Assembly: GCA_039621445.1 (NCBI GenBank)
Contig: CP154957.1
Coordinates: forward strand, 3,032,504-3,096,503
Direction: 5' to 3'
DNA from: Euglena gracilis
Lineage: Eukaryota > Euglenida > Euglenophyceae > Euglenales
DNA length: 64,000 bases
Below are positions 1 to 10,566 of this stretch, piece after piece. Within the stretch, counting starts at the first letter, position 1. Each line of letters starts with the position of its first letter. A model generated the notes under the pieces. The model saw nothing but the letters and a program-made list of their open reading frames with translations. It made no database searches and was not told the DNA's origin. The position numbers were made by a program, and so were the translations under genes.

Positions 1-135
1 GATGTCATGTTATGATATCAAAAATTGTGCGCACGTATACATATGGCAGCTGCCGATAACCTCCCCCCCCAGGGGGGGCCGAGTAGTAGGTAGAGGGGGG
101 GTACTTGGTTTGGGGGAAAGTCAGGGTTATGGAGT

Positions 136-360
136 GGGATAGGGTTAGGGTTCCGACCGGATTGCCGGAGGTCCCCCATTTTTAGGAATTTAGGGAGAGG
201 TTAGACCGCATTTCGGACCAAGTTAGGCTGAGTTCGGACATTTTTGGGTAAAACACGTTCCCAAAAATATTCCAAACAGGGGACCTAAATTTCCCGTCTG
301 TTTTTTGTCCTAAATGGGGCCAATTTTCGGCGCGCCGATCCGAACCCTAACCCTATTCCT
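136..360. mobile_element. Short element with telomere-motif terminal inverted repeats (copy 1)
   Basis: The left end (136-160) contains agggttagggttccga and the right end (336-360) is its near reverse complement, giving terminal inverted repeats of about 24 bp that carry two AGGGTT telomere-type units. The interior (ttaggaatttagg, accgcatttcggaccaa, ggggccaattttcggcgc) recurs in the same order at 37891-38120, so this is a dispersed family. There is no coding capacity. The flanks are too repetitive to call a target-site duplication. Confidence 0.6.
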
Positions 361-545
361 AAAGTTAGGCGCACACCCTCCCCGGATTTGCGGTCGGTGG
401 GCAGATTCAATGTGGTTTGGAGGAGCCGCAGGACCGAAAAGCCAGTAACCGGTCATTGGGTGTCAGGATACGCCTCCTCCCCCTCAGGCTACCACTCGGC
501 CCCCCGCCCACCAGGGAGGTGGGGGACAAATAGTAGGCAGCTAGC
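361..545. other. No gene seen
   Basis: A short run of mixed composition lies between the telomere-motif element and the ACAT microsatellite. It holds a small inverted repeat around gtaggcagctagctgcctt. A 148-residue frame through here continues into the microsatellite and the AAC tract, and nothing in it suggests a real protein. Confidence 0.5.
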
Positions 546-772
546 TGCCTTATACATACATACATACATCCACACACACACATGCATACACACATACATA
601 CATGCATGCATACATTCATGCACACATACATGCCCTACCTACCAACTTACCTACATACATACATGCATCCATACATACATGCATACATACAATACATACA
701 TACATGCATGCATGCATACAATACATGCATGCATGCATACATACATACATCACTTACATAAGTACATACATG
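546..772. repeat. ACAT/GCAT microsatellite
   Basis: Interrupted tetranucleotide repeat of ACAT with GCAT variants over about 225 bp. It ends in acataagtacatacatg, which recurs at 2970-2990 in front of the second AAC tract. The microsatellite edge is therefore part of a longer repeated module. Confidence 0.9.
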
Positions 773-816
<44 letters not shown>

Positions 817-817
817 A
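773..817 (+). repeat. AAC trinucleotide tract
   Basis: About 15 AAC units run into a short A-run and then tatttgctttttgaataac. The same junction (AAC tract, then this text) occurs at 2990-3060. It encodes poly-N, poly-Q or poly-T by frame but has no coding context. Confidence 0.9.
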
Positions 818-1938
818 AAATATTTGCTTTTTGAATAACTTTTTCTGTGTGCGTTGTCAGGCCTCGAAAACAACAAAAGTGTATTATATTAGGGGAGGAC
901 GGGGGTCCAGGACTCGACGAGACCTAGGTATGATGAGGGGGTACGCGGTCATTTTGGCCATTTTGGGGTCAAAAATCGATTTTTTTTTGGTTGGTGGGGG
1001 GGGGGCTGTTTCTGGGAGGGCCGGGGTTTTGATCCCAGGGGTGATTTGGGGGTCGGGTTTTCCGGGGTCAAAAAATCGATTTTTTTTTTTCCCAAAACGG
1101 GGGGAACTGGGGTGGGTGGGGTGTGGCCTGTTTTTCCGTGGACCGTTTTGGGGGTGAGTAAGGGGGGGGGGGACTTGGCCGTTTTTCAGCCTGCCGGGGG
1201 CCAAAAAATCGATTTTTGTTGAAACGGATGGGGTGGCCTGCCGGGGGGCGGGGAAAATCGTCGAAAGGGGGGGGGGGCCCGTATTAGGGGGGCCCCCAAA
1301 AGGGGGGCCGGGGGGAAAACGTGGGGAACTGCACGGACCACCCGGGGGGGGCCCTGGGGGTCGGTGGAGTTTTTTTCAGGGGGGGTTTGGGGCGAGGGGG
1401 GGGTTGAGGGGAGTTTATGGGGAAAAGCACCAACAAAACCATGGGGAAAAGTGGGTGTATGACCCAACATAGGGCCCGGACGGGGGCCCGTACGGGGGCC
1501 CCCCAAAAGGGGTTAAGACTTGGCCGCATGAATACAACGGGCAACAAATTTTTTTGAATAACTTTTTCTGTGTGCGTTGTACGGCCTCGAAAAAACAAAA
1601 GTGTATTTTATTAGGATAGGAGGACAAATGATGGAATAGGTCCCAGGACGAACGAGGACACCTAGGTATGATGAACTGGGGGTACCCCGCGGTCCGTTTA
1701 GAAAAAAATTTTTGCCACGGGGGCCATTTTGGGGTCAAAAAATCGATTTTTTGAAAATATCTCGAAACCCGTGGGGAATTGAAGGAAACACCCCCCGGGC
1801 TAAATTTAAGCCCCTGGGACCCCCCACTGGTGGAGGACTGGGGGTCCGGCTGTCCGGCTTGGCCCAGATACGGGCCGTCGAAGGTCCAAAAAAAGGGGGC
1901 CCCGGGAGGGGTACGGGCATTTTGGGCCATTTTGGGGT
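818..1938. repeat. Leader modules in front of satellite array 1
   Basis: A leader beginning gaataactttttctgtgtg occurs at about 832, 1554 and 3049. It carries the later text ggtatgatga and ends in ggccattttggggtc fused to the palindromic box that also marks each satellite monomer. The copy at 1554-1760 is nearly identical to 3049-3260. The stretch 960-1550 is a decayed, G-run-rich version of the same boxes. Open frames on both strands reflect the scarcity of stop codons. Confidence 0.7.
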
Positions 1939-2952
1939 CAAAAAATCGATTTTTTGAAAATTACCCAAAACGGATGGGGAACTGCACGGACCCACCCGGC
2001 GACCCAAACCAACCATGGGGGACCCCCAAGTGGCCTGTATGCACCCCACATACCCCCGGCCCCTCCGGACCGTTTTGGGGCCCGTACGGGGCCCCCCAAA
2101 AGGGGTTCCCACAGGACTTGGCCGTTTTTCAGCCTTCCGGGGGTCAAAAAATCGATTTTTTGAAATTTTCCCAAAACGGATGGGGAACTGCACGGACCCA
2201 CCCGGGGACCCAAACCAACCATGGGGGACCCCCAAGTGGCCTGTATGCACCCCACATACCCCCGGCCCGTCCGGACCGTCTTGGGGCCCGTACGGGGCCC
2301 CCCAAAAGGGGTTCCCACAGGACTTGGCCGTTTTTCAGCCTGCCGGGGGCCAAAAAATCGATTTTTTGAAATTTCCCCAAAACGGATGGGGAACTGCACG
2401 GACCCACCCGGGGACCCAAACCAACCATGGGGGACCCTCAAGTGGCCTGTATGCCGTCCGGACCGTTTTGAGGCCCGTACGGGGCCCCCCAAAAGGGGTT
2501 CCCACAGGACTTGGCCGTTTTCAGCCTTCCGGGGGCCAAAAAATCGATTTTTTGAAAATTACCCAAAACGGATGGGGAACTGCACGGACCCACCCGGGGA
2601 CCCAAACCAACCATGGGGGACCCCCAAGTGGCCTGTATGCACCCCACATACCCCCGGCCCCTCCGGACCGGTTTGGGGCCCGTACGGGGCCCCCCAAAAG
2701 GGGTTCCCACAGGACTTGGCCGTTTTTCAGCCTTCCGGGGGTCAAAAAATCGATTTTTTGAAATTTTCCCAAAACGGATGGGGAACTGCACGGACCCACC
2801 CGGGGACCCAAACCAACCATGGGGGACCCTCAAGTGGCCTGTATGCACCCCACATACCCCCGGCCCGTCCGGACCGTTTTGAGGCCCGTACGGGGCCCCC
2901 CAAAAGGGGTTCCCACAGGACTTGGCCGTTTTCAGCCTTCCGGGGGCCAATA
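1939..2952. repeat. 206-bp satellite, array 1
   Basis: Five monomers are marked by the perfect palindrome CAAAAAATCGATTTTTTG at 1939, 2145, 2351, 2537 and 2743. Spacing is 206 bp except for one monomer that lost 20 bp near 2454. Each monomer also has a dyad around CCCGTACGGG flanked by TTTTGGGG and CCCCAAAA, and a hairpin TGGGGGACCCCCA. The array stops at 2952, where an ACAT/AAC module interrupts the next palindrome. The repeats lack stops in several frames, which produces spurious long frames on both strands. Confidence 0.95.
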
Positions 2953-2990
2953 TAACATAAGTACATATATATAACATAAGTACATACATG

Positions 2991-3034
<44 letters not shown>

Positions 3035-3427
3035 AAAATATTTGCTTTTTGAATAACTTTTTCTGTGTGCGTTGTCAGGCCTCGAAAACAACAAAAGTGT
3101 ATTATATTAGGATAGGAGGACAAATGATGGAATAGGTCCCAGGACTCGACGAGACACCTAGGTATGATGAACTGGGGGTACCCCCGCGGTCCCTTCCGAC
3201 TTAGAAAAATTTTTGCCACGGGGGCCATTTTGGGGTCAAAAAATCGATTTTTTGAAAATATCTCGAAACCCGTGGGGAATTGAAGGAAACACCCCCCGGG
3301 CTAAATTTAAGCCCCTGGGACCCCCCACTGGTGGAGGACTGGGGGTCCGGCTGTCCGGCTTGGCCCAGATACGGCCCTTTGGGGCCCGTACGGGGCCCCC
3401 GACGGGCATTTTGGGCCATTTTGGGGT
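2953..3427. repeat. Spacer module between satellite arrays (AAC tract plus leader)
   Basis: The order is ataacataagtacat, an AAC tract (2992-3033), the leader gaataactttttctgtgtg, and ggccattttggggtc with the palindromic box at 3237. It closely repeats the 1554-1940 segment. The two arrays are therefore two rounds of one larger leader-plus-satellite unit, about 1,495 bp from leader to leader. Confidence 0.8.
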
Positions 3428-5215
3428 CAAAAAATCGATTTTTTGAAAATTACCCAAAACGGATGGGGAACTGCACGGACCCACCCGGCGACCCAAACCA
3501 ACCATGGGGGACCCCCAAGTGGCCTGTATGCACCCCACATACCCCCGGCCCCTCCGGACCGTTTTGGGGCCCGTACGGGGCCTCCCAAAAGGGGTTTCCA
3601 CAGGACTTGGCCGTTTTTCAGCCTTCCGGGGGTCAAAAAATCGATTTTTTGAAATTTTCCCAAAACGGATGGGGAACTGCACGGACCCACCCGGGGACCC
3701 AAACCAACCATGGGGGACCCCCAAGTGGCCTGTATGCACCCCACATACCCCCGGCCCGTCCGGACCGTTTTGGGGCCCGTACGGGGCCCCCCCAAAAGGG
3801 GCCCACAGGACTTGGCCGTTTTTCAGCCTTCCGGGGGCCAAAAAATCGATTTTTTGAAAATTACCCAAAACGGATGGGGAACTGCACGGACCCACCCGGG
3901 GACCCAAACCAACCATGGGGGACCCCCAAGTGGCCTGTATACACCCCACATACCCCCGGCCCGTCCGGACCGTTTTGGGGCCCGTACGGGGCCCCCCAAA
4001 AGGGGTTCCCACAGGACTTGGCCGTTTTTCAGCCTTCCGGGGGCCAAAAAATCGATTTTTTGAAATTTTCCCAAAACGGATGGGGAACTGCACGGACCCA
4101 CCCGGGGACCCAAACCAACCATGGGGGACCCCCAAGTGGCCTGTATGCACCCCACATACCCCCGGCCCGTCCGGACCGTTTTGGGGCCCGTACGGGGCCC
4201 CCCAAAAGGGGTTCCCACAGGACTTGGCCGTTTTTCAGCCTTCCGGGGGCCAAAAAATCGATTTTTTGAAAATTACCCAAAACGGATGGGGAACTGCACG
4301 GACCCACCCGGGGACCCAAACCAACCATGGGGGACCCCCAAGTGGCCTGTATACACCCCACATACCCCCGGCCCGTCCGGACCGTTTTGGGGCCCGTACG
4401 GGGCCCCCCAAAAGGGGTTCCCACAGGACTTGGCCGTTTTTCAGCCTTCCGGGGGCCAAAAAATCGATTTTTTGAAATTTTCCCAAAACGGATGGGGAAC
4501 TGCACGGACCCACCCGGGGACCCAAACCAACCATGGGGGACCCCCAAGTGGCCTGTATGCACCCCACATACCCCCGGCCCGTCCGGACCGTCTTGGGGCC
4601 CGTACGGGGCCCCCCAAAAGGGGTTCCCACAGGACTTGGCCGTTTTTCAGCCTTCCGGGGGCCAAAAAATCGATTTTTTGAAAATTACCCAAAACGGATG
4701 GGGAACTGCACGGACCCACCCGGGGACCCAAACCAACCATGGGGGACCCCCAAGTGGCCTGTATACACCCCACATACCCCCGGCCCGTCCGGACCGTTTT
4801 GGGGCCCGTACGGGGCCCCCCAAAAGGGGTTCCCACAGGACTTGGCCGTTTTTCAGCCTGCCGGGGGCCAAAAAATCGATTTTTTGAAATTTTCCCAAAA
4901 CGGATGGGGAACTGCACGGACCCACCCGGGGACCCAAACCAACCATGGGGGACCCCCAAGTGGCCTGTATGCACCCCACATACCCCCGGCCCGTCCGGAC
5001 CGGTTTGAGGCCCGTACGGGGCCCCCCAAAAGGGGTTCCCACAGGACTTGGCCGTTTTTCAGCCTGCCGGGGGCCAAAAAATCGATTTTTTGAAATTTTC
5101 CCAAAACGGATGGGGAACTGCACGGACCCACCCGGGGACCCAAACCAACCATGGGGGACCCCCAAGTGGCCTGTATGCACCCCACATACCCCCGGCCCGT
5201 CCGCACCGTTTTGGG
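3428..5215. repeat. 206-bp satellite, array 2, with dimeric 412-bp higher-order pattern
   Basis: Nine palindromes lie at 3428, 3634, 3839, 4045, 4251, 4457, 4663, 4869 and 5075. From 3839 the monomers alternate. One type has gaaaattaccc followed by gtatacac, and the other has gaaattttccc followed by gtatgcac. The true repeat unit there is thus a dimer of 412 bp. The last monomer is cut at 5215 by a CAGGGG-ended element. The organisation resembles higher-order satellite DNA. Confidence 0.95.
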
Positions 5216-5324
5216 CAGGGGGAGGGAAATGCAATTTTCCCTTCAAATTGTGCAAGTCAAAAAAATGCAAAAAGAATGCAAAAAAGTGCAACTTGCACAA
5301 AGCCCCTCAGAAAAGGCTGGAATC
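5216..5324. mobile_element. Partial CAGGGG-ended element inserted in the satellite
   Basis: It begins CAGGGGGAGGGAAATGCAAT directly after the satellite text ccgttttggg. This start matches the reverse complement of the right end of the 5325-5806 element (ATGCAA, CCCTTCA, TTGTGCAA-type text). It is interrupted by that second element at 5325. The far end of this older copy is not clear. Confidence 0.5.
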
Positions 5325-5517
5325 AGGGGGGGGGAATATGCAACTTGCATAATTTGCATTTTTTGCATAATCAGGTTTTCCCGTAATCTGTCTTTTTTTT
5401 GCATTTTTTTGCATTTTTTTTTGACGTATAATGTTTTGCCCTGGAAAAATTTTCTGTAGTTGGTTGCCAAAGCTCTGTTATATTGCGCTTTTTTTTTTTT
5501 TTTTTTTTTTTCCTTTT

Positions 5518-5549
<32 letters not shown>

Positions 5550-5551
5550 TT

Positions 5552-5596
<45 letters not shown>

Positions 5597-5806
5597 CCCT
5601 GCATTTTTTTTTTTCTTTTTTTTTTTTTTTTTTATATTGCTGCTTTTCTCAGGGGTTTTTATCAAATTGAATTTTTTTTTTGAATTTTATATTGCTGCTT
5701 TTTCTCAGGGGTTTGATGCAAATTGGAATTTTTTTTTGCATTTTTTGCATTTTTTTCATTTTTTTTGCATAATCTGAAGGGCCAAATTGCATTCCCCCCC
5801 CCCCTG
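5325..5806. mobile_element. CAGGGG...CCCCTG element with 7-bp target-site duplication
   Basis: The element starts CAGGGGGGGGAATATGCAAC and ends GCATTCCCCCCCCCCCCTG. It is flanked on both sides by CTGGAAT (5318-5324 and 5807-5813). Terminal regions share ATGCAA and GCATAAT boxes. The interior is T-rich and includes a T tract of about 145 nt (5489-5633) with a few C or A interruptions, and many TTTTTTGCA motifs. No protein is encoded, so this is a non-autonomous DNA-transposon-like element. A smaller relative with the same ends is at 47357-47496. Confidence 0.8.
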
Positions 5807-5857
5807 CTGGAATATGACAGAGTTTTGCTGCCCAAAATCAGTAAACATGAGACAATG

Positions 5858-8390
5858 CTGCTGGGCCAGGCTGGGCCGGCCGCCGACGATGCCGGGCCAG
5901 GCCGGGCCGTGCCAGACCGGGGCAAGCCGCCGGGCCGCTGGCTGTGCCGCCGGGCCGGGCCGGGAAGAGCCGTGCCGCCGGGCCCGGGCCGCCGGGCTCC
6001 GGGCCGTGCCGGGCTGGGCCGGGTCGCCGGCTGTGCCGCCGGGCCGGGCCAGGCTGGGCCGTGCCAGGCCAAGGTCAGGCCACGGGCCGATGACTGTGCC
6101 GACGGGCTGGGTCGGACTGGGCCGCTGAGCCGCCAGCCAGGCCGAGCCATGCCACCAGGCTGCCGGCCGTGCCGGGCCGTGCCGCTGGGCTGGGCCGGGC
6201 CGGGTCAGGCCGGCAGGCCGCTGGCTGTGCCGCCGGGCTGGGCTGGTGCGGGCCACTGGGCCGCCGGGCCGGGCCGTGCCAGGCCGGATCAGGCCACCGG
6301 GCTGCTGGCTGTGCCGCCGGCCGGGCCGGGCTGGGTCACGTGGAGGGACCGTCTGTGGGCCAGGCCACCGGGCAGGGCTGGGCCGGGCCAGGCCGCCGGG
6401 CTGCCGGCCAGTCCCGCTGGGTGTGCCGCCGGGCCGGGCCGGCCGCTGGACCGCCGGCCGGGCTGGGCCGTGCCGCCGGGCCGGGGGCCTGGCCGCCGGC
6501 GAGGCCCCTCCGCCGGGCCAGGTCAGACCGCCGGGCCGCTGGCTGTGCCACCGGGCCGGACGGGTGCCTAGCAGCCAACCGGTCCGGACTGGGCCGCTTA
6601 GCCGCCGGCCCGGCCGGGCCATGCAAGCTTGCTGCCAGCCGTGCCGGACCGTGCCACCAGGCCGGTCCAGGCCGGGGCAGGCCGGCGGGCCGCTGCCTGT
6701 GCCGCTGACCCGGGCCGGGCCAGACCGGGCCGGCCGCCGGGCCGCTGCTGTGCCGCTGGGCCGGGCCGGGCCTGGCCACCGGCCGGGCCGGACCGGGCCG
6801 CTGAGCCGCCGGCCAGGCCGGGCCATGCCGCTGGCCAGGCTGAGCCGTGCCGGGCCGTGCCGCCGGGCCGGGCCAGACCGGGCCAGGCCCGGTCAGGCCG
6901 GCGGGCCGCTGGCTGTGCCGCCGGGCCAGGCCGGGCCGAGCCGGGCAGGTCCGGGCCGCTGGGCGGCTGGCCAGGGCCGGGCCGCCGGGCCGGGCCAGGC
7001 CGGGCCAGGCCAGCGGGCCGATGGCTGTGCCGCCGTGCCGGGCCGGGCCGAGCCGCTGGGCCGCTGGGCAGGGCCGGGCTGGGCTGCTGGCCAGGCCAGG
7101 CCAGGTCAGGTCGCCGGACCGCCGGCCGTGCCGGGCCAGGCCACCAGGCCACTGGGCCGGGCCGGGCCAGGCCGCCGGGCTGCCGGCCGGGCCCACTGGG
7201 TGTGCCGCCGGGCCGGGCCGGGCCGCTGGACCGCCGCCTGGGCCGCCGACCAGGCCCCCTCCGCCGGCCAGGCCGGGCCGGTCCGGCCCGGCCCATGCCA
7301 GGTCAGGCTGCCGGGCCGCTGGCTGTGACGCCGGGCCGGGCCGCCTGTGGGACAGGCCGGGCCGGGCCGGGCCGGGTCACGCCGCTGGGCCGCCGGCCGG
7401 GCCGGGTCGTGCCGCCGGGCCGCCGGCCGTGTCGGACCGTGCCATCAGGCCGGGCCGGGCCGGGCCGCCGACCAGGCCGGGCCAGGCTGGGCCGTGCCGC
7501 CGGGCCGCCGGCCGTGCCGGACCGTGCCGCCGGGCCGGGCCGGGCTGGGCCGCCGACCAGGCCTGGCCAGGCCGAGCAATGCCAGGCCGGGTCAGGCCGC
7601 CGGGCCGCTGGCTGTGGCCAGGCCGGGCCAGTTCAGGCCAGGGCCGCTGAGCCGCCGGCCAGGCAGGGCCATGCCGCCGGGCTGCTGGCCGTGCTTGGCT
7701 GTGCTGCCAGGCTGGGCCGCCGGGCTCCCGGGCCGGGCCGGGTGAGGCCGGCGGGCCGGGCCGGGCCGGGCCGGGCCGGGCCGCTGGCTGTGCAGCCGGG
7801 CCGGGCCTGGCCGGGCCAGGCCATGTCCAGCCGCCCCGGCCGCCGGCCCGGCCGGACCGGGCTGCTGAGCCTCCGGCCAGGCTGGGCCATGCCGCTGGGC
7901 TGCCGGCCGTGCCGGGCTGGGCCGGGTCAGGCCGGCGAGCCACTTGCTGTGCAGCCGGGCCGGGCCTGGCCGGACTGGGCCGCTGAGCCGCCGGCCAGGC
8001 CGGCCATGCCGCCGGCCAGGCCGGCCATGCCGCCGGGCTGCCGGTCTTGCCGGGCCGTGCCGCTGGGCCGCCGGCCATGCCGGGACGGGTTAGGCCACTC
8101 AGCCAACTGTGCCGGGCCGTACCGCCGGGCTGGGCCAGGCCGGGTCCGGCCCCTGGGCAGTTGGCTGTGCCGCTGGGCCGCCTGCTGTGCCGGGTCAGGC
8201 CGCTGCACCGCCGCATGTGCCGGGCCGCCGGGCCGCCTGCTGTGACGGTCCAGCCTGCTGCCGCCTGCTGGGCCGCCGGCAAGGCCGGGCCAGGCCGGGT
8301 CAGGCCAATGGGCCGATGGCTGTGCCGGGCTGGGCTGCTGGGTCGCCGGCCGGGCCGGGCCGGCTCAGGCCACCCGGCAGGCCATCAGCA
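5858..8390. repeat. GC-only minisatellite (GGGCCGGGCC-type)
   Basis: About 2.5 kb built from variants of GCCGGGCCGG with a recurring longer phrase (gccgctggctgtgccgccggg). A and T are so rare that no frame is stopped for hundreds of codons on either strand, with frames of up to 538 codons. The predicted peptides are only A, G, P and R with scattered C and W, and there is no codon-position bias. I treat the tract as non-coding. Confidence 0.9.
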
Positions 8391-8524
8391 AATCCATGAT
8401 TTGAAAGGCTTTTGCGTCCCGCCTGAAAAGGAGATGGGAAAACTGCGACCGCAATGTAAGGATGTGGCTTTTGGGGGAGGGGGGGGGGTGAGCGAAGCTC
8501 ACGCGCGTAGCGAAGCTAGCGCCT
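8391..8524. other. Unique spacer with AGCGAAGCT repeats
   Basis: A short mixed-composition segment separates the GC minisatellite from the CATA microsatellite. It ends in a compact dyad (gtgagcgaagctcacgcg then gtagcgaagctagcgcc). No exon is seen. Confidence 0.5.
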
Positions 8525-8791
8525 ACTTGTACATACATACATACATACATACATACATACATACATACATACATACATACATACATACATGCATGCATGC
8601 ATACATGCATGCATACACACATACATACATACATACATACATACATACATACATACATACATACGTACATACATACATACATACATACATACAACATACA
8701 TACATACATACATACATACATGCATACATACATACGTGCGTACATACATACGTAGGTACGTACATACATACATGTATACGCACATATATAT

Positions 8792-8842
<51 letters not shown>

Positions 8843-9008
8843 CATGCATGCATACATACATACATATATACATACATACATACATACATACATAGATACA
8901 TGCATACATACATACATGCATACATACATACATACATACATACATACATACATACATACATACATACATACATACATACATACATACATACATACATACA
9001 ATCATACA
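8525..9008. repeat. CATA microsatellite with internal TA tract
   Basis: Nearly 480 bp of CATA repeats with sporadic CATG units and a TA run at about 8785-8838. The tyrosine/histidine/isoleucine frames it generates are repeat artefacts. Confidence 0.95.
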
Positions 9009-9054
9009 TGTGTGCGCATGTATACAATGCATGCATACATATGACCACACCGTG

Positions 9055-9063
9055 CGCGCGCGC

Positions 9064-9106
<43 letters not shown>

Positions 9107-9120
9107 CGTCTGTGTGTGTT
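9055..9120. repeat. GT tract flanked by CG runs
   Basis: A run of cgcgcgcg is followed by about 17 GT units and another cgcgcgcg. This alternating purine-pyrimidine block is capable of Z-DNA. Confidence 0.9.
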
Positions 9121-9199
9121 GTGAATTTATATATGGATGGAGATTGACCTGTTCTATATTTCTTTGTTGTCCCCCTGTGAAGCACCCCCCAGTCCCCAG

Positions 9200-9276
9200 A
9201 ACGTTTCTCAACCTCCTCCGCAACCTCCAGCACAATGAGGCAACAAGAAGACCAGGGATTGATGCACATGGGAGTT
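9200..9276 (+). CDS. Candidate short exon, unknown product
   Basis: It follows a plausible acceptor (cagtccccag) and reads TFLNLLRNLQHNEATRRPG. C-ending leucine codons dominate (ctc aac ctc ctc cgc aac ctc), as in the stronger exons downstream. I see no good donor at the right end, and the frame stops soon after. It may be an exon of the gene that includes 9984-10131. The family is not recognised. Confidence 0.3.
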
Positions 9277-9983
9277 GTTGAGCGAGAGGGAACCAAACTC
9301 GATCTTGAATTCTTTTGAAGGAACACAGGGCCGTCGCCAGCAGCGGTCCGCTGTAAGCGCACCCGTGCTTCGGGCGCCACGTTTGACGCAGGTGGTGTGC
9401 TTTTATTTGGAACCTGCGCTTGTAGCGGCCGCTGTGTTTCTATTACAGGGAGGTTACCTAAATTGGCAGCAAATGTGGCCTGAAAATTAGTTGGCGGTTC
9501 ATTAACGGCGAAATTGGTGTCGACTTGACAAGGAAAACCCCAATCTGGACCCTCCTGTGTGGTTTTTGTTGATTTCTTTTAGATGGGGTTAATTTAAGTG
9601 TCAAAATGGGTCGAATGGACCCTGTCAGGGTCCCTGAGGAGCCCAAAAAACTCCTCCCCGTGGGTTTGGGACGCCTCGAGGGCTCAGCAACCCCCCCCCC
9701 CAGAGGCTTAACAGGAGATGTGTGGTACCACCCACCTGGCGGGTTTGGGCCAGAGTCAGCCCAGTTAGCCGGTGACCAGGTTGGTCGGAAACAACTTTGA
9801 GGGATTTGGCTGGAATTTGGTTGCATTTGGGCTTGACAAGTGGGCGGGCGGGAGGGGAGGGTTGCAGGTAGGTGGGTTTTCAAAAAAGTGGGTGGGTGGG
9901 TGGGTGGGTTTTGGCCTGGGGTAAAGTGCACCCCCTCCCCAGTGGTCACCAAATGAAACCAGGGTCTTATGCAACTCTGTCAG

Positions 9984-10131
9984 GACCGGCGTGCATCGGT
10001 GCCTGGCGGCAGGCGGTCTGCGTCCTGCGCACAAACGGGCCGGATATGGGCGACCTGCTCGTCGCCCTGCGGAAGCTCGGCGTGCTCCAGGACGACGGGC
10101 AGTGGCGGGGCTACGGCGAACTCAGCTACTC
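9984..10131 (+). CDS. Internal exon, unknown product
   Basis: A GC3-rich open segment of 148 nt lies between an acceptor (caactctgtcag) and a donor (gtgtgc). It reads in part GAWRQAVCVLRTNGPDMGD, then LLVALRKLGVLQDDGQW and RGYGELSY. Codon choice is strongly C/G-ending (gac ctg ctc gtc gcc ctg cgg aag ctc ggc), in sharp contrast with the homopolymer-rich flanks. The exon starts with two bases that complete a codon and ends in phase 2. I do not recognise the family. Confidence is in the exon, not the function. Confidence 0.65.
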
Positions 10132-10282
10132 GTGTGCACCACGGAGCCCTGCCTGCCCATAGCACCCCCTGGGGGAGTGACTTTCCTTGAAAAGAACATT
10201 GGTGGCCACACCCATCCTTTTTCATATGGGTATGGATGTGACCTGGGGGGGGGGGAGGGGCAGCAGGACAGTAGAAGAATCG

Positions 10283-10566
10283 GCAAATCAGCCAGGGTGG
10301 TTGGTGGGTGTTGACCCCCCCCACCCTCCTGCATGGTGGGAGGGGGGGGGGGGTGAACCACCCCCCCCCCCGCACCACCTCCTCCCATATTTCCAGGAGC
10401 ACCAATTTTCGACCCCAAAAAATTCTTCCTGGCGCCTTTGGCACCGGGAAAAATTTATTAAATTTTTTTGAAAGTTGTTGTGGTGGGTGGGAGGGTCGAC
10501 CACCCCGCACCTCCCGGGTGGGGGGGTCTACCCCCACCATCAGGCCTTCCCATACAGCCCTGGGGG
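10283..10566. repeat. Dispersed G/C-run repeat family (GGTGGGTGG / ACCCACC type), copy 1
   Basis: It starts near cagccagggtggttggtggg and ends near ccaccatcaggccttccc. Internal blocks (gggagggtcgaccacc, aggagcaccaattttcgac, ggcgcctttggcaccggg) match in order, partly inverted, with 20236-20460. A shorter piece with the same start (cggccaaacagccagggtgg) is at 44988-45050. I could not find a convincing target-site duplication. Confidence 0.55.

Noticed and set aside
388-838. Poly-Q/poly-N protein from the AAC tract
   Set aside because: The frame is made of microsatellite on both sides, with no unique coding part. The AAC tract recurs as part of a repeat module.
1939-5092. Regularly spaced palindromes, considered as a CRISPR array
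   Set aside because: Spacers are not unique, the unit is 206 bp, the context is eukaryotic, and no cas-like genes are present.
1735-5352. Open frames of 170-329 codons through the 206-bp satellite
   Set aside because: 206 is not a multiple of 3, so successive monomers are read in different frames, and both strands stay open. This is a stop-poor repeat, not a gene.
5723-8895. Several long overlapping open frames (up to 538 codons) on both strands
   Set aside because: They arise because the GC-only tract has no A/T-containing stop codons. All frames give A/G/P/R-rich low-complexity peptides with no start, splice or bias evidence.
8516-9380. Tyr/His/Ile or Cys/Met/Tyr repeat proteins
   Set aside because: Translations of the CATA microsatellite only.
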